From: Pholiota molesta
Lineage: Eukaryota; Basidiomycota; Agaricomycetes; Agaricales; Strophariaceae
Assembly (NCBI GenBank): GCA_014925825.1
Contig: JACGCK010000009.1
Span: 496,001-560,000 of the forward strand
DNA length: 64,000 bases
Direction: 5' to 3'
Part shown: positions 1-10,962 of the stretch, one piece after another
Layout of the letters: each line of letters starts with the position of its first letter
Numbering within the stretch: the stretch's first letter is position 1
The notes under the pieces: generated by a model
Seen by the model: the letters and a program-made list of their open reading frames with translations, nothing else
Databases searched by the model: none
What the model was told of the DNA's origin: nothing
Made by a program: the position numbers and the translations under genes

Positions 1-2489
1 GAAGGAACGCATATTGTTCCAGCCTCTGAACGGCCTGGAAGCCAGCTCTGCACCCCGGATGTGCATGCTCCGTACACAAGATAACTGTGGGCACCTCTCC
101 AAACGCGGGTGTATCCTTCCTCGATTCCGGATCAAACACAAACCCAGCAACATTCGCCGGTGGCCTTCGCGCCGTAGAGAGTTTGGGTGGGTGGGTTACG
201 CTTGACTCCTTGCTATTGTCCTTCTCCCTCTCATCACCGCTCTTCGATGATTGTTCCTTCAACACAGGTATCGCCGCAACTTTACCGCAATGGGCACATT
301 GTATACAATGTGAGTGCCATCGCTGATATGTGCCCAGGCGCACACAGTCCTCCTCCACTGTTAGGTTACACCGTACGCAGAGATCCGACGGCGGATTCGA
401 ACTCTTACTCGAGGTAGAGCCCTCCCTTTGGGAGAAAGGTGACTCGCCAGCATTTTCCGGCGCAAGACTGCGAAATCCGTATGTGACACCTTGAGTACCA
501 AAGTTGGCGTTGGGATTTGCAGAAAGGACTTCGCCGTTCTGGCCTTTGATGATGCGCTTTGCACCAGGGTTACCTCCCTGTACAGCAAGGAGATGGAGTT
601 TGTCGAGGAATGAACCCATGGCCTCTCGTACGCTCTGTTCGCGTTCAAGTTTGAGGGCCCCTGTCAGAGCGATCCGGATTAGGATCTTGAGGTAATGGGC
701 GAGCCCCGTGACAAGAGCCAACAGTTCTTGCGTCATGCCCATTCGCCGTGCTCCTGTTTCTTGAGTGTGCGAGAGTAATGTAAACAGCTCGACTGTCTTT
801 CGACATAGCATACGCGCCTCGCGGACGTGCGACATGCCTATAACACAATAAGAGGTGAAATGGTTGACTTTGGATTGAACGACTAACCTTTCATGTTTAG
901 CGATGCGAAATGAAATTCAAGGTCATCAATCGTCCCAAAAAGTACTTCCACGTGTAGGATGAATTTCTCGGCCATTCGAATAGCATCTAGATAGGCTCCA
1001 TTGCTGACTTGTCTGAGCATATCTGATATGCACGCTGCACTGGATTCCTCAAAAGCAGAGAGAACACTGAAATTTGACTCAAGGTCAAGCAATGAATAGG
1101 ACAAAAGACAGGAAATACACGTACGTCCAGATCCGATAAACCTGTTGCTCCATGCGCACTTGCTTCTCCTTCAGGGTCGCCGGTGATTCTCTCCTTTCCT
1201 CCTCTACATATAGCGGCTCTCCCCCTTCTTCTGCTGACAGGGCACTCGTGGGTCGTCTAGTGCTAACTTTAACGTTCCAGAACTAGGAGATCGTGTTAAC
1301 ATTATCGACGAAGGATATGAAGATGACGCTTTTGACGCACCTTGTTGATCATGTAGCATTCTGGATGCCAGCATTCATCTCTCATGTTCCTATTGATCTC
1401 CACGAATTGCTTGAGAATCGCACTGTTGCAACCAGCACATTTGGTGGCGAATCGCGTCGAATAGTGGAAATGACAATAAACATCGCCGTCGTGCTCGTAA
1501 TATGAGTCTTGTGGTCCGAACAGAGTGGAACAAAGCGAACAGGTGAAATGCTCAACGTGATACTTCTTGTCTATATCCGAGTGGTAAATAGGTTACCAAA
1601 TAGAGAACTAGGAGTTTACGCACTGCATGCCGTTATATAACTTCCTCTCAATGCCATCCCGCATTTTGCGCAAATGAGGTTCAGCCTGCGAAATAGTCGC
1701 GTTCGCATAGCGGATTCTGCTTGCCCCCCGGCCATCGATGGGAAAGAATTTAGAAGCGACAACGTCCCCACAGTCCTATAAACATAATGATCGTAAAAAA
1801 AAACTTGTAGAAGAAATATCAAGTTGCACCCACCATGCATTTGAAGCAATTTAGATGGAATACTGCACCGAGGGCGCGGACAAAGGGCCTTGCATAGCCT
1901 TTCCGCAGGCTGAACATGTGCTGAAGGGAGCAACAGGTGAGATCAAAAGTCATCCAGAACAAATGACACCTACGTCGAGGATAAACTTGTGGATGCTGAC
2001 GAGTTACTTGGGGGGCCTTTGCCGCTGATGTTGATGCATCCGAGTGAAGGGAGGAATGTGAGGTGGAGTGATCTGAATGGCCAGAATTAGAGGGGTCCTT
2101 GGGTGTATTCGGTCGGCTACCACCAGCGCCCGACGTAAGAAAGGGAGGTGATGGCCTCGGAGAAGAGCCAAGAGGGGGCTGGTTGTGATTTAGGTCTTCG
2201 CTGCGAGACTTGGGAGCTGGATTGGCGTTGGCAGAAAGATTGCGATCGGGATCCGACGAACCGACCGTCGATGATCGTGTAGGGAGTGCAGAACGGTTGG
2301 GAAGGGCTGATGAGCTGCTCGGGGGTGCAGAGTATGGGTTCCTCGCCTGCCCCGAGCCCCTTGCCTGCTCGAAGTCGGTAGAACGGCCAGGGGGCCCATT
2401 GGGCCTCCAGCACCATACCCATTGGGCTGTGCTGCTTGGTAGTTTGACCATGGCGACGGTGCCCGTCCCTGATCACGGTCTCTGCTCAT
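1..2489 (-). CDS. LIM-domain Rho GTPase-activating protein (Lrg1/Rga type), C-terminus off the left edge
   Basis: This is the N-terminal part of a LIM-RhoGAP, a family that switches off Rho GTPases in cell-wall and polarity control. The first residues (start about 2489, MSRDRDQG) lead into a long Ser/Pro/Asn-rich low-complexity region. LIM1 begins near 1905 (CSACGKAMQG, then FVRALGAVFHLNCFKC). LIM2 follows near 1690-1640 (RRLNLICAKCGMALRGSYIT), and LIM3 near 1560-1290 (HFTCSLCSTLFGPQDSYYEH, AGCNSAILKQFVEI). A helical segment at 1090-620 (AACISDMLRQVSNGAYLDAI, ARRMGMTQELLALVTGLAHY) is typical of the family. A further LIM-like Cys cluster (CVRCNLTVEEDC, HCIQCAHCGK) lies near 350-280. The catalytic RhoGAP domain would be beyond position 1. 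Introns separate these blocks. Three single-base frame breaks near 1688-1694, 1724-1729 and 1882-1889, and a probable one near 2390-2394, interrupt the frame although the residues either side are conserved and contiguous. The family call is firm; the exact start is uncertain. Confidence 0.85.
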
Positions 2490-3629
2490 TGGATTGAGCG
2501 CGGGCCCTGGGTGTAATGGTGGGGGAAAGCGACTGGGATTTGGACTGAGCTGGAGACTGAAGATGGAGACGGAATGAGTTCAGTCCACCGCTAAACTGCT
2601 CGACACAAATGTGACAGTCACATCACATTTACCAGCATACTTAAGTTATGCTTTGAGGCTACACAGGTTTGACCACGCACAACACATGCTTGTCAGAATA
2701 ACTATAGATCCGACAGCTCAGCCAAATATCCCTTCAAAAACACTCCAATTCTCCGTGTACTATTCTCTTCATATTTTTCGGGAAAATGTTAGTCACATTC
2801 GTGAGTAATTTGATCAAGTATGGTTGTGGCACTTGAACGGCAGAGAACCAATCTGAAGCTGAATTTCGGGCTGTAAAGTGGATCTGAACAGTTGTTTTGC
2901 AGGTCATGCATCTTCCACAGTAAACTGGATTCAGCGACGAAATGGCAAGGTCTGATTTGGGGGCCAAATATCTGGCTTCGCGGGTCTTCATTTCCCCTCA
3001 ACATTTTCCATGTACAGGTTTACTAGTGGCAGGACGCACAGCTTCGGCGAAATACATTCGATGAACCCAAAACGAGTTTGAACACACGGCACGGAGTGCG
3101 AGAAGACTCGCTGGGAACCATCGGATAGTACTTCCCGTCTTCAAAACACTGTGGCTTTCGGCCTTGAGTAGCCTTGAGTGCCTCCACCGTGGCTATCCCA
3201 TGGACCATGTTCTGATGAGATTTGATGCATTGATGTATGATGCATTGTTGGTCAAGGCGCTTAAACGGCTTCGGGATTTTTGTGCCGTTATTATGCCCCT
3301 GTCTGCAAAGACCAGGAGGTAGCGCCCAGATGCTTACATCCCTGGCATCATTTCCGTCGCAGAAAATCGCAAACCTGCCCATGTTTACTCTCCACCTCTG
3401 ATAAATCTATTCGGACTCTTCATCCGCATTGGACTTATGGATTAGGGCGGGGAGGTTGATTGCGAATAGTAAAAGTCATGTATATTGCAAGTTGAGTGCA
3501 ACTATATCAGCTTTACATAGATACTAATAGTCCGTTTATAGTCCGTGAATTAACACTCGCGAATAAGAGTAAAGGTAGTATAAGTGTTCCTTTAGACCTT
3601 GCTCATACGAGTCCATAGCGCTCCAATGC
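2490..3629. other. Intergenic region with no supported gene
   Basis: This stretch lies between the 5' end of the LIM-RhoGAP gene and the 3' end of the lectin gene. It must hold the RhoGAP promoter, probably in the first few hundred bases above 2489. A 119-codon open frame on the minus strand (3023-3382) shows no recognisable domain or fungal-like composition, so I do not call it. A short AT-rich tract near 3480-3600 has no clear repeat. Confidence 0.5.
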
Positions 3630-4903
3630 TCAAATGGCTGTTTGAGGAGGAGCAGCGTCGACCCAAAACTGATTCTGGTTTCCCTGAGTGCAGTTCCAGA
3701 CTTGAAGCTACAAAAGCAGAGTCAGCAAAGATCTTCGGAGAGGTCTAGCCATCAACTTGCCTGATTGCCTCTGTTCTTAATACCATCAGTCAAATCAATG
3801 CACAGCCCATCCGCCAAACCCGTTTTCTGCCATCGAATGGTACTTTCCGGAATGAAAAACTGGTTGATATTGCCCGCGGTGCAATCCCATAGTTGGAGCT
3901 TCGTTCCCGGAGCGACAACGCCGTCCTTAACGTCGAGGCACTTAACTGGGGCAGTACCGTCGGGACCGAAGGCGAGCTTGTAAGTTCCGCTGTTGCCGTG
4001 TCCGATTTGAGGAAGCGTCCAGACTTTGCGCGCAGTGGTATCGCTGCAAGAGGTGATGAAGACTGGCGAGCCGTTCGCCGAAGAGTCCGCGCCCATACAG
4101 AGGGAAGCTGTAATTAAAATCATAAGATAGCAAAATGAGTAAGAGTGCAACAAGTATAGGTTTGCATCGACTTACTGTCGTTAGTGAGAACAACTTCGTT
4201 GGCGGGACTAACGTGCTCTCGTTGAATATAAATTCTGAAATAGCTTATACACGACTTACTTGGCCAGGGTGTTAGACGTCCACTGTTGGTTCTTGTTTCC
4301 AGCTAAGCAGGTCCAGATTTGCAACTTCGAGTCGGAGATAAATTAGGGTAAGGAAAGCGCGTCAATAATAATAAAAAGAAACTAACCTGATTACCATTAG
4401 ACAAATCACCGTTGGTCAAATCGAGGCACTTGTTAGTGCCAGCCCATTGGACAGTTCCATTCGAGTTCCATTGCCATTGTTGATTCGGGTTTCCAGGTAC
4501 ACAAGAGTTGATTTCGACTTTCGTCCCGGAATGGTTCACACCTCCAGTGACCTCAAGGCAGAAAGAGTTGAAGATCTGGATATTAGTGGCGGTTCCCGCC
4601 CCGGTCGTCGAGCCGCCTGCAACAACATTCCATCCGCGCTGTTGAGTTGCAGCACTGCAGTCGTTTATGACGACCTCCGAGCCATTGGCTGCCGCAAAGA
4701 CGGTGATACAGGGTGTGCGTGGAAAAGATCCACGAGTAGTAGGCTGGAGTTGGACAAAGTTCCCTGCACTGGAAAGAGGGAAGATATGGCTATAAACATA
4801 CATATCATAAGGACGCAGATAATATGTTGACATACGCCGGAATCGCTGCGTGAGCTCCTGCCACCGCGGCGGCAATTATTGATGATGCTGCGAAGAAACG
4901 CAT
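3630..4903 (-). CDS. Secreted ricin B-type (beta-trefoil) lectin protein, two repeats
   Basis: The product starts with a clear signal peptide (MRFFAASSIIAAAVAGAHA) at 4903 and should be secreted. Two beta-trefoil lectin segments follow. The first has TNIQIFNSFCLEVTG, PNQQWQWNSNGTVQW, NKCLDLTNG and LQIWTCLAG; the second has SLCMGADSS, VKCLDVKDG, TKLQLWDCTAG, CIDLTDG and LQVWNCTQG. The QxW-type strands and paired cysteines are diagnostic of ricin-B carbohydrate-binding folds, and no catalytic toxin chain is present. Joining the two halves needs introns between 4258 and 4100; a stop would otherwise end a shorter first product at 4258, so alternative splicing is conceivable. The last intron (3708-3760) appears to use a GC donor; splicing it keeps the frame and adds the final Q-x-W strand ending at 3630. 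The likely role is binding glycans outside the cell, possibly on plant or fungal walls. Specificity cannot be read from sequence. Confidence 0.85.
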
Positions 4904-5829
4904 GTCGAAGTATATGAGAATGAGCGACTTTTTGAATGGAGCGAGAAAGAAAACGAAATTGAAGCCTGGGGATTCCTCAGACTCTATGATCTTTTATATC
5001 TCAGCACCTAGCCTAACTTCTTTTTGGTATGTATGTACTTAGTGTCGATTCCGACATGACCATTGATGGAAGTCGTTTATTTTTAGCGACAAGCGGCCTT
5101 GCGATGCCCGTACTCTTGCTGAAATCAAGCTGGAATAAAGTCAAATTTAACTTCGTTCAAAATATGAGGCTGTCATGAGGTCTGGTTGCATTTCGCGAGA
5201 TTAGTATCACCTAGAGTAGAAACGATGAGGTTTTAGCGCTCCACAAGGCGATTTTCAGTTGTTGAGTCGATGTTACAGCCTGTCCAAAGCCTGTCGTATC
5301 ATCCGTGAATACCTTGTATGGTCAGTGGCTTTTACTAGATTCTCGATACCCACTGTGTTTGTGCAACTGAACTTCATTTTTGAGCTTATTTTGCTGGCTT
5401 TCAGATATTCATCTTGGTTTTGCTCCAAGATCAGTATGCTCATTGCTAATCCAATGCTAATCCGAGCAACCACGCGTAATATTCAGCATGTGCGCTGCTC
5501 TACATACATATTTGTTTTGTTTGATATGAATTTGATATAAATCTAACAGAGTTGTCGGATCACATAGCTCCGATGTCCATACCACAATATGTAGTAACTA
5601 CAGACGAAGTCAATTAGCTTCGTGCCAATGACAATTTTGAGCCTATGTACTCTGTTCGTCTCTGAGCCTCGAGGTGAGCTAGACGCCCAGAATAGCTTCT
5701 TGGGTCTGACTGAAGTGTAATCTATGCATAGAAATTTCTTATCTTTTAGTCCGGGCTTTCGGGGCCATCAGCAGACAAAATTATTTCAGCCTTGCCAGTA
5801 CAACTCACTATTACATTTTATTGTTATCA

Positions 5830-6572
5830 TTTCATTTCAGGCTGCCAAATTTCATTTCAAATTCTCAACTTCACTTCAGGTTCTCAACTTCACTTCAAAT
5901 TCTCAACTTCACTTTAGGTTTCTTAAATTCACTTAAAAAAATGCCAATGTCACTTTAGTGATGCTGACTCGGAGATTCAAACCTGAGATGGCATGCACGG
6001 GAGGTGCTGTGATGCGGCGGCACCAACGCAGGTACCTAGCCATATTGGGGGACCCACTGATAGAATATTACTATGTCCTGGGGCATTATACACCTTGTTA
6101 TCATTGGGTATAGCAGCCTATACTACAACTAGCACAGCGGCACGGGGTGCGGGAGTGCAAGCTGTTTTTGATGCCGGGCCCGGCATCGTGGTGGAACTCT
6201 GATCAGGCAGGTGGTCGCATACGAGAACTTCACACTGACAGTCCACTCCATCAATTTCCAGTGGTGGAAACCTCAAGAAATATTGAAATGTTAAATGAAT
6301 GTTATTAAAGAAAAATGCTGACATGAAATTTGAAATGCTGAAGTGAAAGTTGAAATGCCGAAGTGAAAGTTGAAATGCCGAAGTGAAAGTTGAAATGTCG
6401 AAGTGAAAGTTGAAATGCCAAAATTGAAACTGAAATGCCGAAGTGCAAGTTGATTAAAGCTAAAAGGCTGGAGTGAAAAGTAGAATTGCAGAATTTCCGG
6501 CTTTGAAGTGCAAAAATTACCTGTTTTGAAGTTGAAATGCCGAAAATCTTAGCTTTCTGAAGTTGAAATAAT
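5830..6572. repeat. Foldback-like structure: inverted pair of short tandem arrays around a perfect palindrome
   Basis: On the left (about 5830-5940) a 19-bp unit, roughly aaattctcaacttcacttc, is repeated about four times. On the right (about 6316-6460, decaying to 6572) a 20-bp unit, roughly gccgaagtgaaagttgaaat, is repeated about five times. The right unit is largely the reverse complement of the left one (gaagtgaa-gttga). Near the midpoint lies an 18-bp perfect palindrome, gatgccgggcccggcatc (6170-6187). The arrangement resembles a non-autonomous DNA element with subterminal repeats. I could not define terminal ends or a target-site duplication, and there is no transposase frame inside. Confidence 0.55.
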
Positions 6573-6989
6573 TTTGTCCGCTGAGGCCTTTCATACCGGG
6601 CAGTCGTGTAGACGTATTTCTAGTGTCTGGAAGGAAATTGATTCCTGGTGCCCGAGGGCCGATCCTTTTGTAACGATGGGAGATACATACATTGGCTATT
6701 ATAGAGCTCCCGAGCATGAGCCGAAGTCAGAATCGTTTCGCATACATATACCAACTATGTAAACTTCAAACAGCTTCAACCGTCCGCATGTTTTCAATCC
6801 AGGAAGTTTATTGCCAATAAGAATCTTTGATTCGCGATGAAGTAAGTAGATGCTTCTGCATTCAAATGCTTACTGAATACTTTCTCATTTTTTACGGTCT
6901 AAACTTTCTACCGGGAGCCATCGTCCTTATACGCGTCAAATTACCAACACGACGGGCGCCCATTTCAGACAGCTATACAGGCGAAAGCG

Positions 6990-7053
6990 ACTCGGACGCG
7001 ACGCGCTTAATTGAATATCACGTGGTTATGATCCGTTTCTTTTTTTGGAAGCG
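6990..7053 (+). repeat. Shared CACGTG block, copy 1
   Basis: This segment contains acgcgacgcgc, then atatcacgtgg, tatga and tttctttttttggaagc in order. The same four blocks with nearly the same spacing occur in reverse orientation at 25643-25697. The longest exact match is 17 bases. It could be a conserved promoter module (CACGTG is a classic bHLH site) or the remnant of a dispersed repeat. Confidence 0.6.
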
Positions 7054-7636
7054 CCCAACATCAGCTTGCACACAACCATCGCTCCTCCTCAACGTCAACC
7101 AAGTTTCTTCGTCGTTCCGTTTGGTATGAATTGAACGCCTTCTGCGTCCCACACAGACTCAAATGCTGCAAATGTCTTCCCAAGAATGACTTCAGAGGCG
7201 GTACCGGTGAACACATCAGTCGGGTCATTTCCTGCTCAGTTTACTGCAGCAACCACCAATGATGCATCAAAAACTCCGCGAAATCTTAAACCGTAGCTCG
7301 TTAGCACGACAAGCACGACTCAGCGAACAAATGTGCAACAACAGTCGCTTCTGATGCCAGAACCAACGCGGTGCCAGCAACATGATCAAGCTTCATTGCA
7401 GTTCGCAATAGTGCGTTTTATTCAAGACGTTACGGGTTCGTCTCCATTCGGGCTACAACTTGCCCATGACTATATTTCTTGTGTGCCCTGACACAGGAAT
7501 CGAACATCATGTGCAAAAGCAGCCTGCCCTAAGTTAATGGTGAGTATTTAATTCCCTGGAAATCCTCGCATCTGGTCTTTCTTTTCTACCATCTTCGTTA
7601 TAAATTGATCCTACTTACATCTATATAAATAGTAGA

Positions 7637-10080
7637 ATGTCTAACCCATTGCGACCTGCGAAACGACAACGAACCCAAAAGGTTTGTTTTTTAAGAACTT
7701 ACCACTGAGGCACGCTAGAGCTGTCAAGTTAAACACAGCAAATTAGAATACGTTTCTGGACTTGGAGGCCGCTGCAACTGAAGGTTCGGACGAAGAGGAT
7801 GGCGAAATGGACGAGGAATTTATGGCTGGTATGTACACGCATTTGCGCCTAGTGTTATCAACTAAAACACCCTACCCTGCTCAGAGGATGCCTCCATAGA
7901 GGATACTGATCATGGATCCCACGCGCAGCTATGGCATTCCATGACAGCCGAAGAGGACGATAATTGGCAAGAAAGGTTGAAACATGGCAATAGTCGCCAT
8001 CGGTCTCACAGACACGATCAATACGACTCGGAAGAACCTTTTCATCAATTGAAAGAAACGGACATGCTATGGGAGATTGGCTGCAAGGTGAGTTTAGCAT
8101 TAACCGTCTACCACTTTCTCACATATACCGCCGGCAGGTGGGGTCGGAGGAGCGTGCAGTATTTCAGATACTGCGTAAATCGATGCATCCCACCGCGCCA
8201 CAGGTACTCGCGACATCCGCATTGGCGACTTCAGTGCCAGGACGCATCTACGCCGAAGTCAACACCTTCGCGCAGGCCACAACGCTCGCGCAGGCGATAC
8301 CAGAACTCAAGCCGTCGCGCATCTCGCCAGTCCCGCGTGACGAGCTCTATCGCATACTCAACATCGCCTCCACGAGACTGGCGCCGCATCAATGGGCGAG
8401 AGTCGCGGGGAGGCGGAGGAAGTGGCGCGTGTACGGAGGCGATACTGGGCTGGTGTTGATGATCCAGGGCAGCGAGAAGCTGTACCTGGCGTTGGTACCG
8501 CGGCTTGCTATCGGGGACGCTGATCCGGAAGTACAGCGGCCGCCCCAAGCACTGCTCGAGCGGCTTCACCTGGCGCACATCAAAGGAGAGAAGTCAATAA
8601 AGGAGGACATAGAGGGTCGTTATATATGGAAGGGGTACATGTTCTCCAAAGAGGGGTTTCTCTTAATCGACTTGGATAAAATTGAGCTCCTTCCTTTGGT
8701 GGAGACCGTTCCACGGACCGCCGAGTTGGCTATATTCCGGACCACAACCATCATCCCCCCGCGGATCGCGCGAAGGACGGAGGAGATGATTCGTCGAACA
8801 CGAATGAAATTAGGGGACAGAGTCAAGGTGGTTACGGGCGAATATCTCGGCCTCATAGGCGAAATCACTGAAATCCTAGAGGACGACTCGGAGGTTAACA
8901 TTTACATGCCTTCGCAAGATATCACGCAAAATATGCTGAAGAACGACGTCCGAGTAACATATCGAGTGGGCGATCAAGTGAAAGTGCTTGATGGCGAGCA
9001 CAAGGGCCTCGCGGCGTGGGTGGTCGCAATATTGCTCGACTCGTTGCGTATTTTGAACTTGGAAAAACAAATTGAGGTAAGTACTCTGCTTATTCAATAC
9101 CTTCTATATATTTATGTTGGTTCTTCACGCAGGTCAACGTCTCAAAAGCTGACGTCGAATTCCATTCTCCCAAACACAGCATCAGTCTAAAACCTCGCGA
9201 CGGATATCCAAATTGGGCGAAGCTCGGTGAACGGAACGCCAATGATGTTTACATTGGCAAACGCGTCATGGTGATTGCGAGGAACGCCATGAAAGGATAC
9301 AGGGGTGTCATCAAGTCAACGACCCCGGATGGATGTGCCTTTGTGGAACTCGATGCGCTATTACGACAAGCCAACTTGAAAGTCAAGTTGCTCAGCCTGA
9401 CCTGTCTGTAAGTTATATCAACCTTCGTTAACATCTATATCAATGATTGAATATATTCCAGTACGGATGAAGATATGCCCAGTTTCTGCGAGTCGACGAG
9501 TGGAAGTTCGATGCTAGATAGAAATCAAACACCATTGGAGGATTTGCCATCATCCCCATCTGCTGGACGCGCGCCTGCTGATCCAGCTTGGGATCCATCT
9601 TCTCAAACTCCGTCAAACATTACACGACCAACGGGCCCTGTTCACTGGCTCGATGATCCAGCTTGGGACCTATCGTCTCAAAATCTGATACACACCGTAC
9701 GGCCGACTCGTCCCGTTCATTGGCTCGATGATCCTGCCCTCATGGGTCTTAGAGTTAAACTGAGAAGTAGCGAGCCCATTGTGCGGAGCCCTGTGCTTGA
9801 GTTCATGGGCGTGGAGAACGGAAAGGTGAGAGTGAGGGACATGGGGGACTACAGGAATCTCCCCTTCGAATCAATATCGCCACTGCCCCCCATGGCCCTG
9901 GGCGATTTAGTGACCCCAAACAGCGGCGAACTGCGGGGCACCTTCTTCAAGGTCATCGAAATGACAGGCGACCTCTGCATCGTGCGGAAACCGGGGATGA
10001 GGCCGCGTAAACGTTTCCCAGATCCCTCCTTTTTGACCGCCAATCTTCTACAAGTATTCCCACCCTTCAAAACAAAGTAG
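7637..10080 (+). CDS. Spt5-like transcription elongation protein (NGN and KOW domains)
   Basis: The short first exon (MSNPLRPAKRQRTQK, 7637-7681) is basic and leads through two introns into an acidic segment (EGSDEEDGEMDEEFM). After the intron ending near 8140 comes an NGN-like domain (RIYAEVNTFAQATTLAQAIP), the part of Spt5 that binds Spt4. KOW motifs follow (LGDRVKVVTGEYLGLIGEIT, VGDQVKVLDGEHKGLAAWVV, IGKRVMVIARNAMKGYRGVI, and a last one near MALGDLVTPNSGELRGTFFK). A linker near 9580-9729 carries a 25-residue tandem duplication (DPAWD...PVHWLDDPA). Canonical Spt5 acts with Spt4 on RNA polymerase II. This protein lacks the long C-terminal heptad-like tail and has a short acidic N-terminus, so it is more likely an Spt5-like paralogue than the essential Spt5. 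The frame is intact through the introns near 9076-9132 and 9408-9460. Confidence 0.8.
9580..9729 (+). repeat. 75-bp tandem duplication in the Spt5-like coding sequence
   Basis: Two adjacent 75-bp units begin with gatccagcttggga at 9580 and 9655 and encode 25-residue units that start DPAWD and end PVHWLD. A third partial unit (GATCCTGCC) starts at 9730. The period is a multiple of three, so the frame is kept. Confidence 0.85.
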
Positions 10081-10962
10081 CGAATCTGTAGTGAATAATA
10101 TGACTTAGAAAACCTGGTAGCACAAAACGCGAGTAGGTAGCTTATTTCTGGCGCATAGTTTTTCACGGCTGCTGTTTCCCAGTGGTTCTTTACTGCGAGT
10201 TTATAAGTAAAGATTGTATTTCGCTCGCATATCTGCGCTTTAGCACTATGATCTACATACCTCCGACCACAATATGACTATTAACAACGAACACGACCCA
10301 ACGCACCGTAGGCATTCTGAACCACCCTGGGAATAACCAATCTTCCAGCATTGAAATTGAAATTTCAGCGTACTTAGATGCGCACTGTTGGGGAAATCGC
10401 CGTGTGGTGTGGCTCAGAAGGATAAGCACTTTGCGCTTGACCATACTAGTTGCTACCGGCTCACTGCCACTACCACCGACATTCTGTTTATCTACATAGT
10501 ACGCTTTACATTTGAGTGGCTTTTGGCCCTACAGGACAGTATATATACAGTAGTTGGTTTCTCACGAATCTACACCGTATACTCTAGCGCCCAAGCGCCC
10601 TTCTATTTTTAGCTCACCCCTACGCGCCTGCCTCTCATTGCGACTTTGCGTCCTTTTTGCTCATCTCGCACTTTGACAGCTCTCTACAGCTATGATTACT
10701 CCGACTACTATCGAGCCGCCTTCGGTCTATCCCAAAGATGCCCTCAAACCAACTGGCCCTGAGTTTTTGTTTTTGCATCGTGGATCATTTATTAGAGAAT
10801 TTAAACAGTGGATCTCGTTCCGAGTCGCAGTTCTCGTTGTATTAGGAAGGTTGATGAAATCATATTTGTGATCATTTAAATGCAGGCGTTATGCGTGGAG
10901 GTATTCTATCTCGACTGCAAACCGCGCATATCTCGGGAATACTGCATCCCCCCGACATTTAA
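10081..10962. other. Convergent intergenic region with a 59-codon open frame
   Basis: This region separates the 3' ends of the Spt5-like and first PEBP genes. It contains a 59-codon frame at 10692-10871 (starts MITPTTIEPPSVYPKDALKP), preceded by a tatatata-like stretch near 10540. The frame runs into sequence resembling the 3' flank of the second PEBP copy (near 12360-12430), so it may be the broken start of an older gene, or chance. I do not call it as a gene. Confidence 0.4.

Larger units (their letters stand above)
4904..7636. other. 2.7-kb non-coding region with repeat structure
   Basis: No gene is supported here; the open frames are short and lack recognisable domains. The stretch holds the lectin promoter (just above 4903), a symmetric foldback-like repeat structure (5830-6572, listed separately), a CACGTG-containing block shared with a site near 25.67 kb (6990-7053, listed separately) and the promoter region of the Spt5-like gene starting at 7637. 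Confidence 0.5.

Noticed and set aside
3752..4153. A separate second lectin gene starting at 4153.
   Set aside because: Splicing from the upstream lectin domain gives a continuous protein with a better junction (NEVVLTNDTSLCMGA), and the supposed start has a weaker context.
5960..6010. A second tRNA-like T-loop (ggtttgaatc on the minus strand).
   Set aside because: The stem pairing is poor and no acceptor stem can be formed with upstream sequence.
7440..7520. A tRNA-like T-loop (gttcgattc on the minus strand).
   Set aside because: The bases flanking the loop do not pair into a T-stem and no anticodon or D-arm is present.
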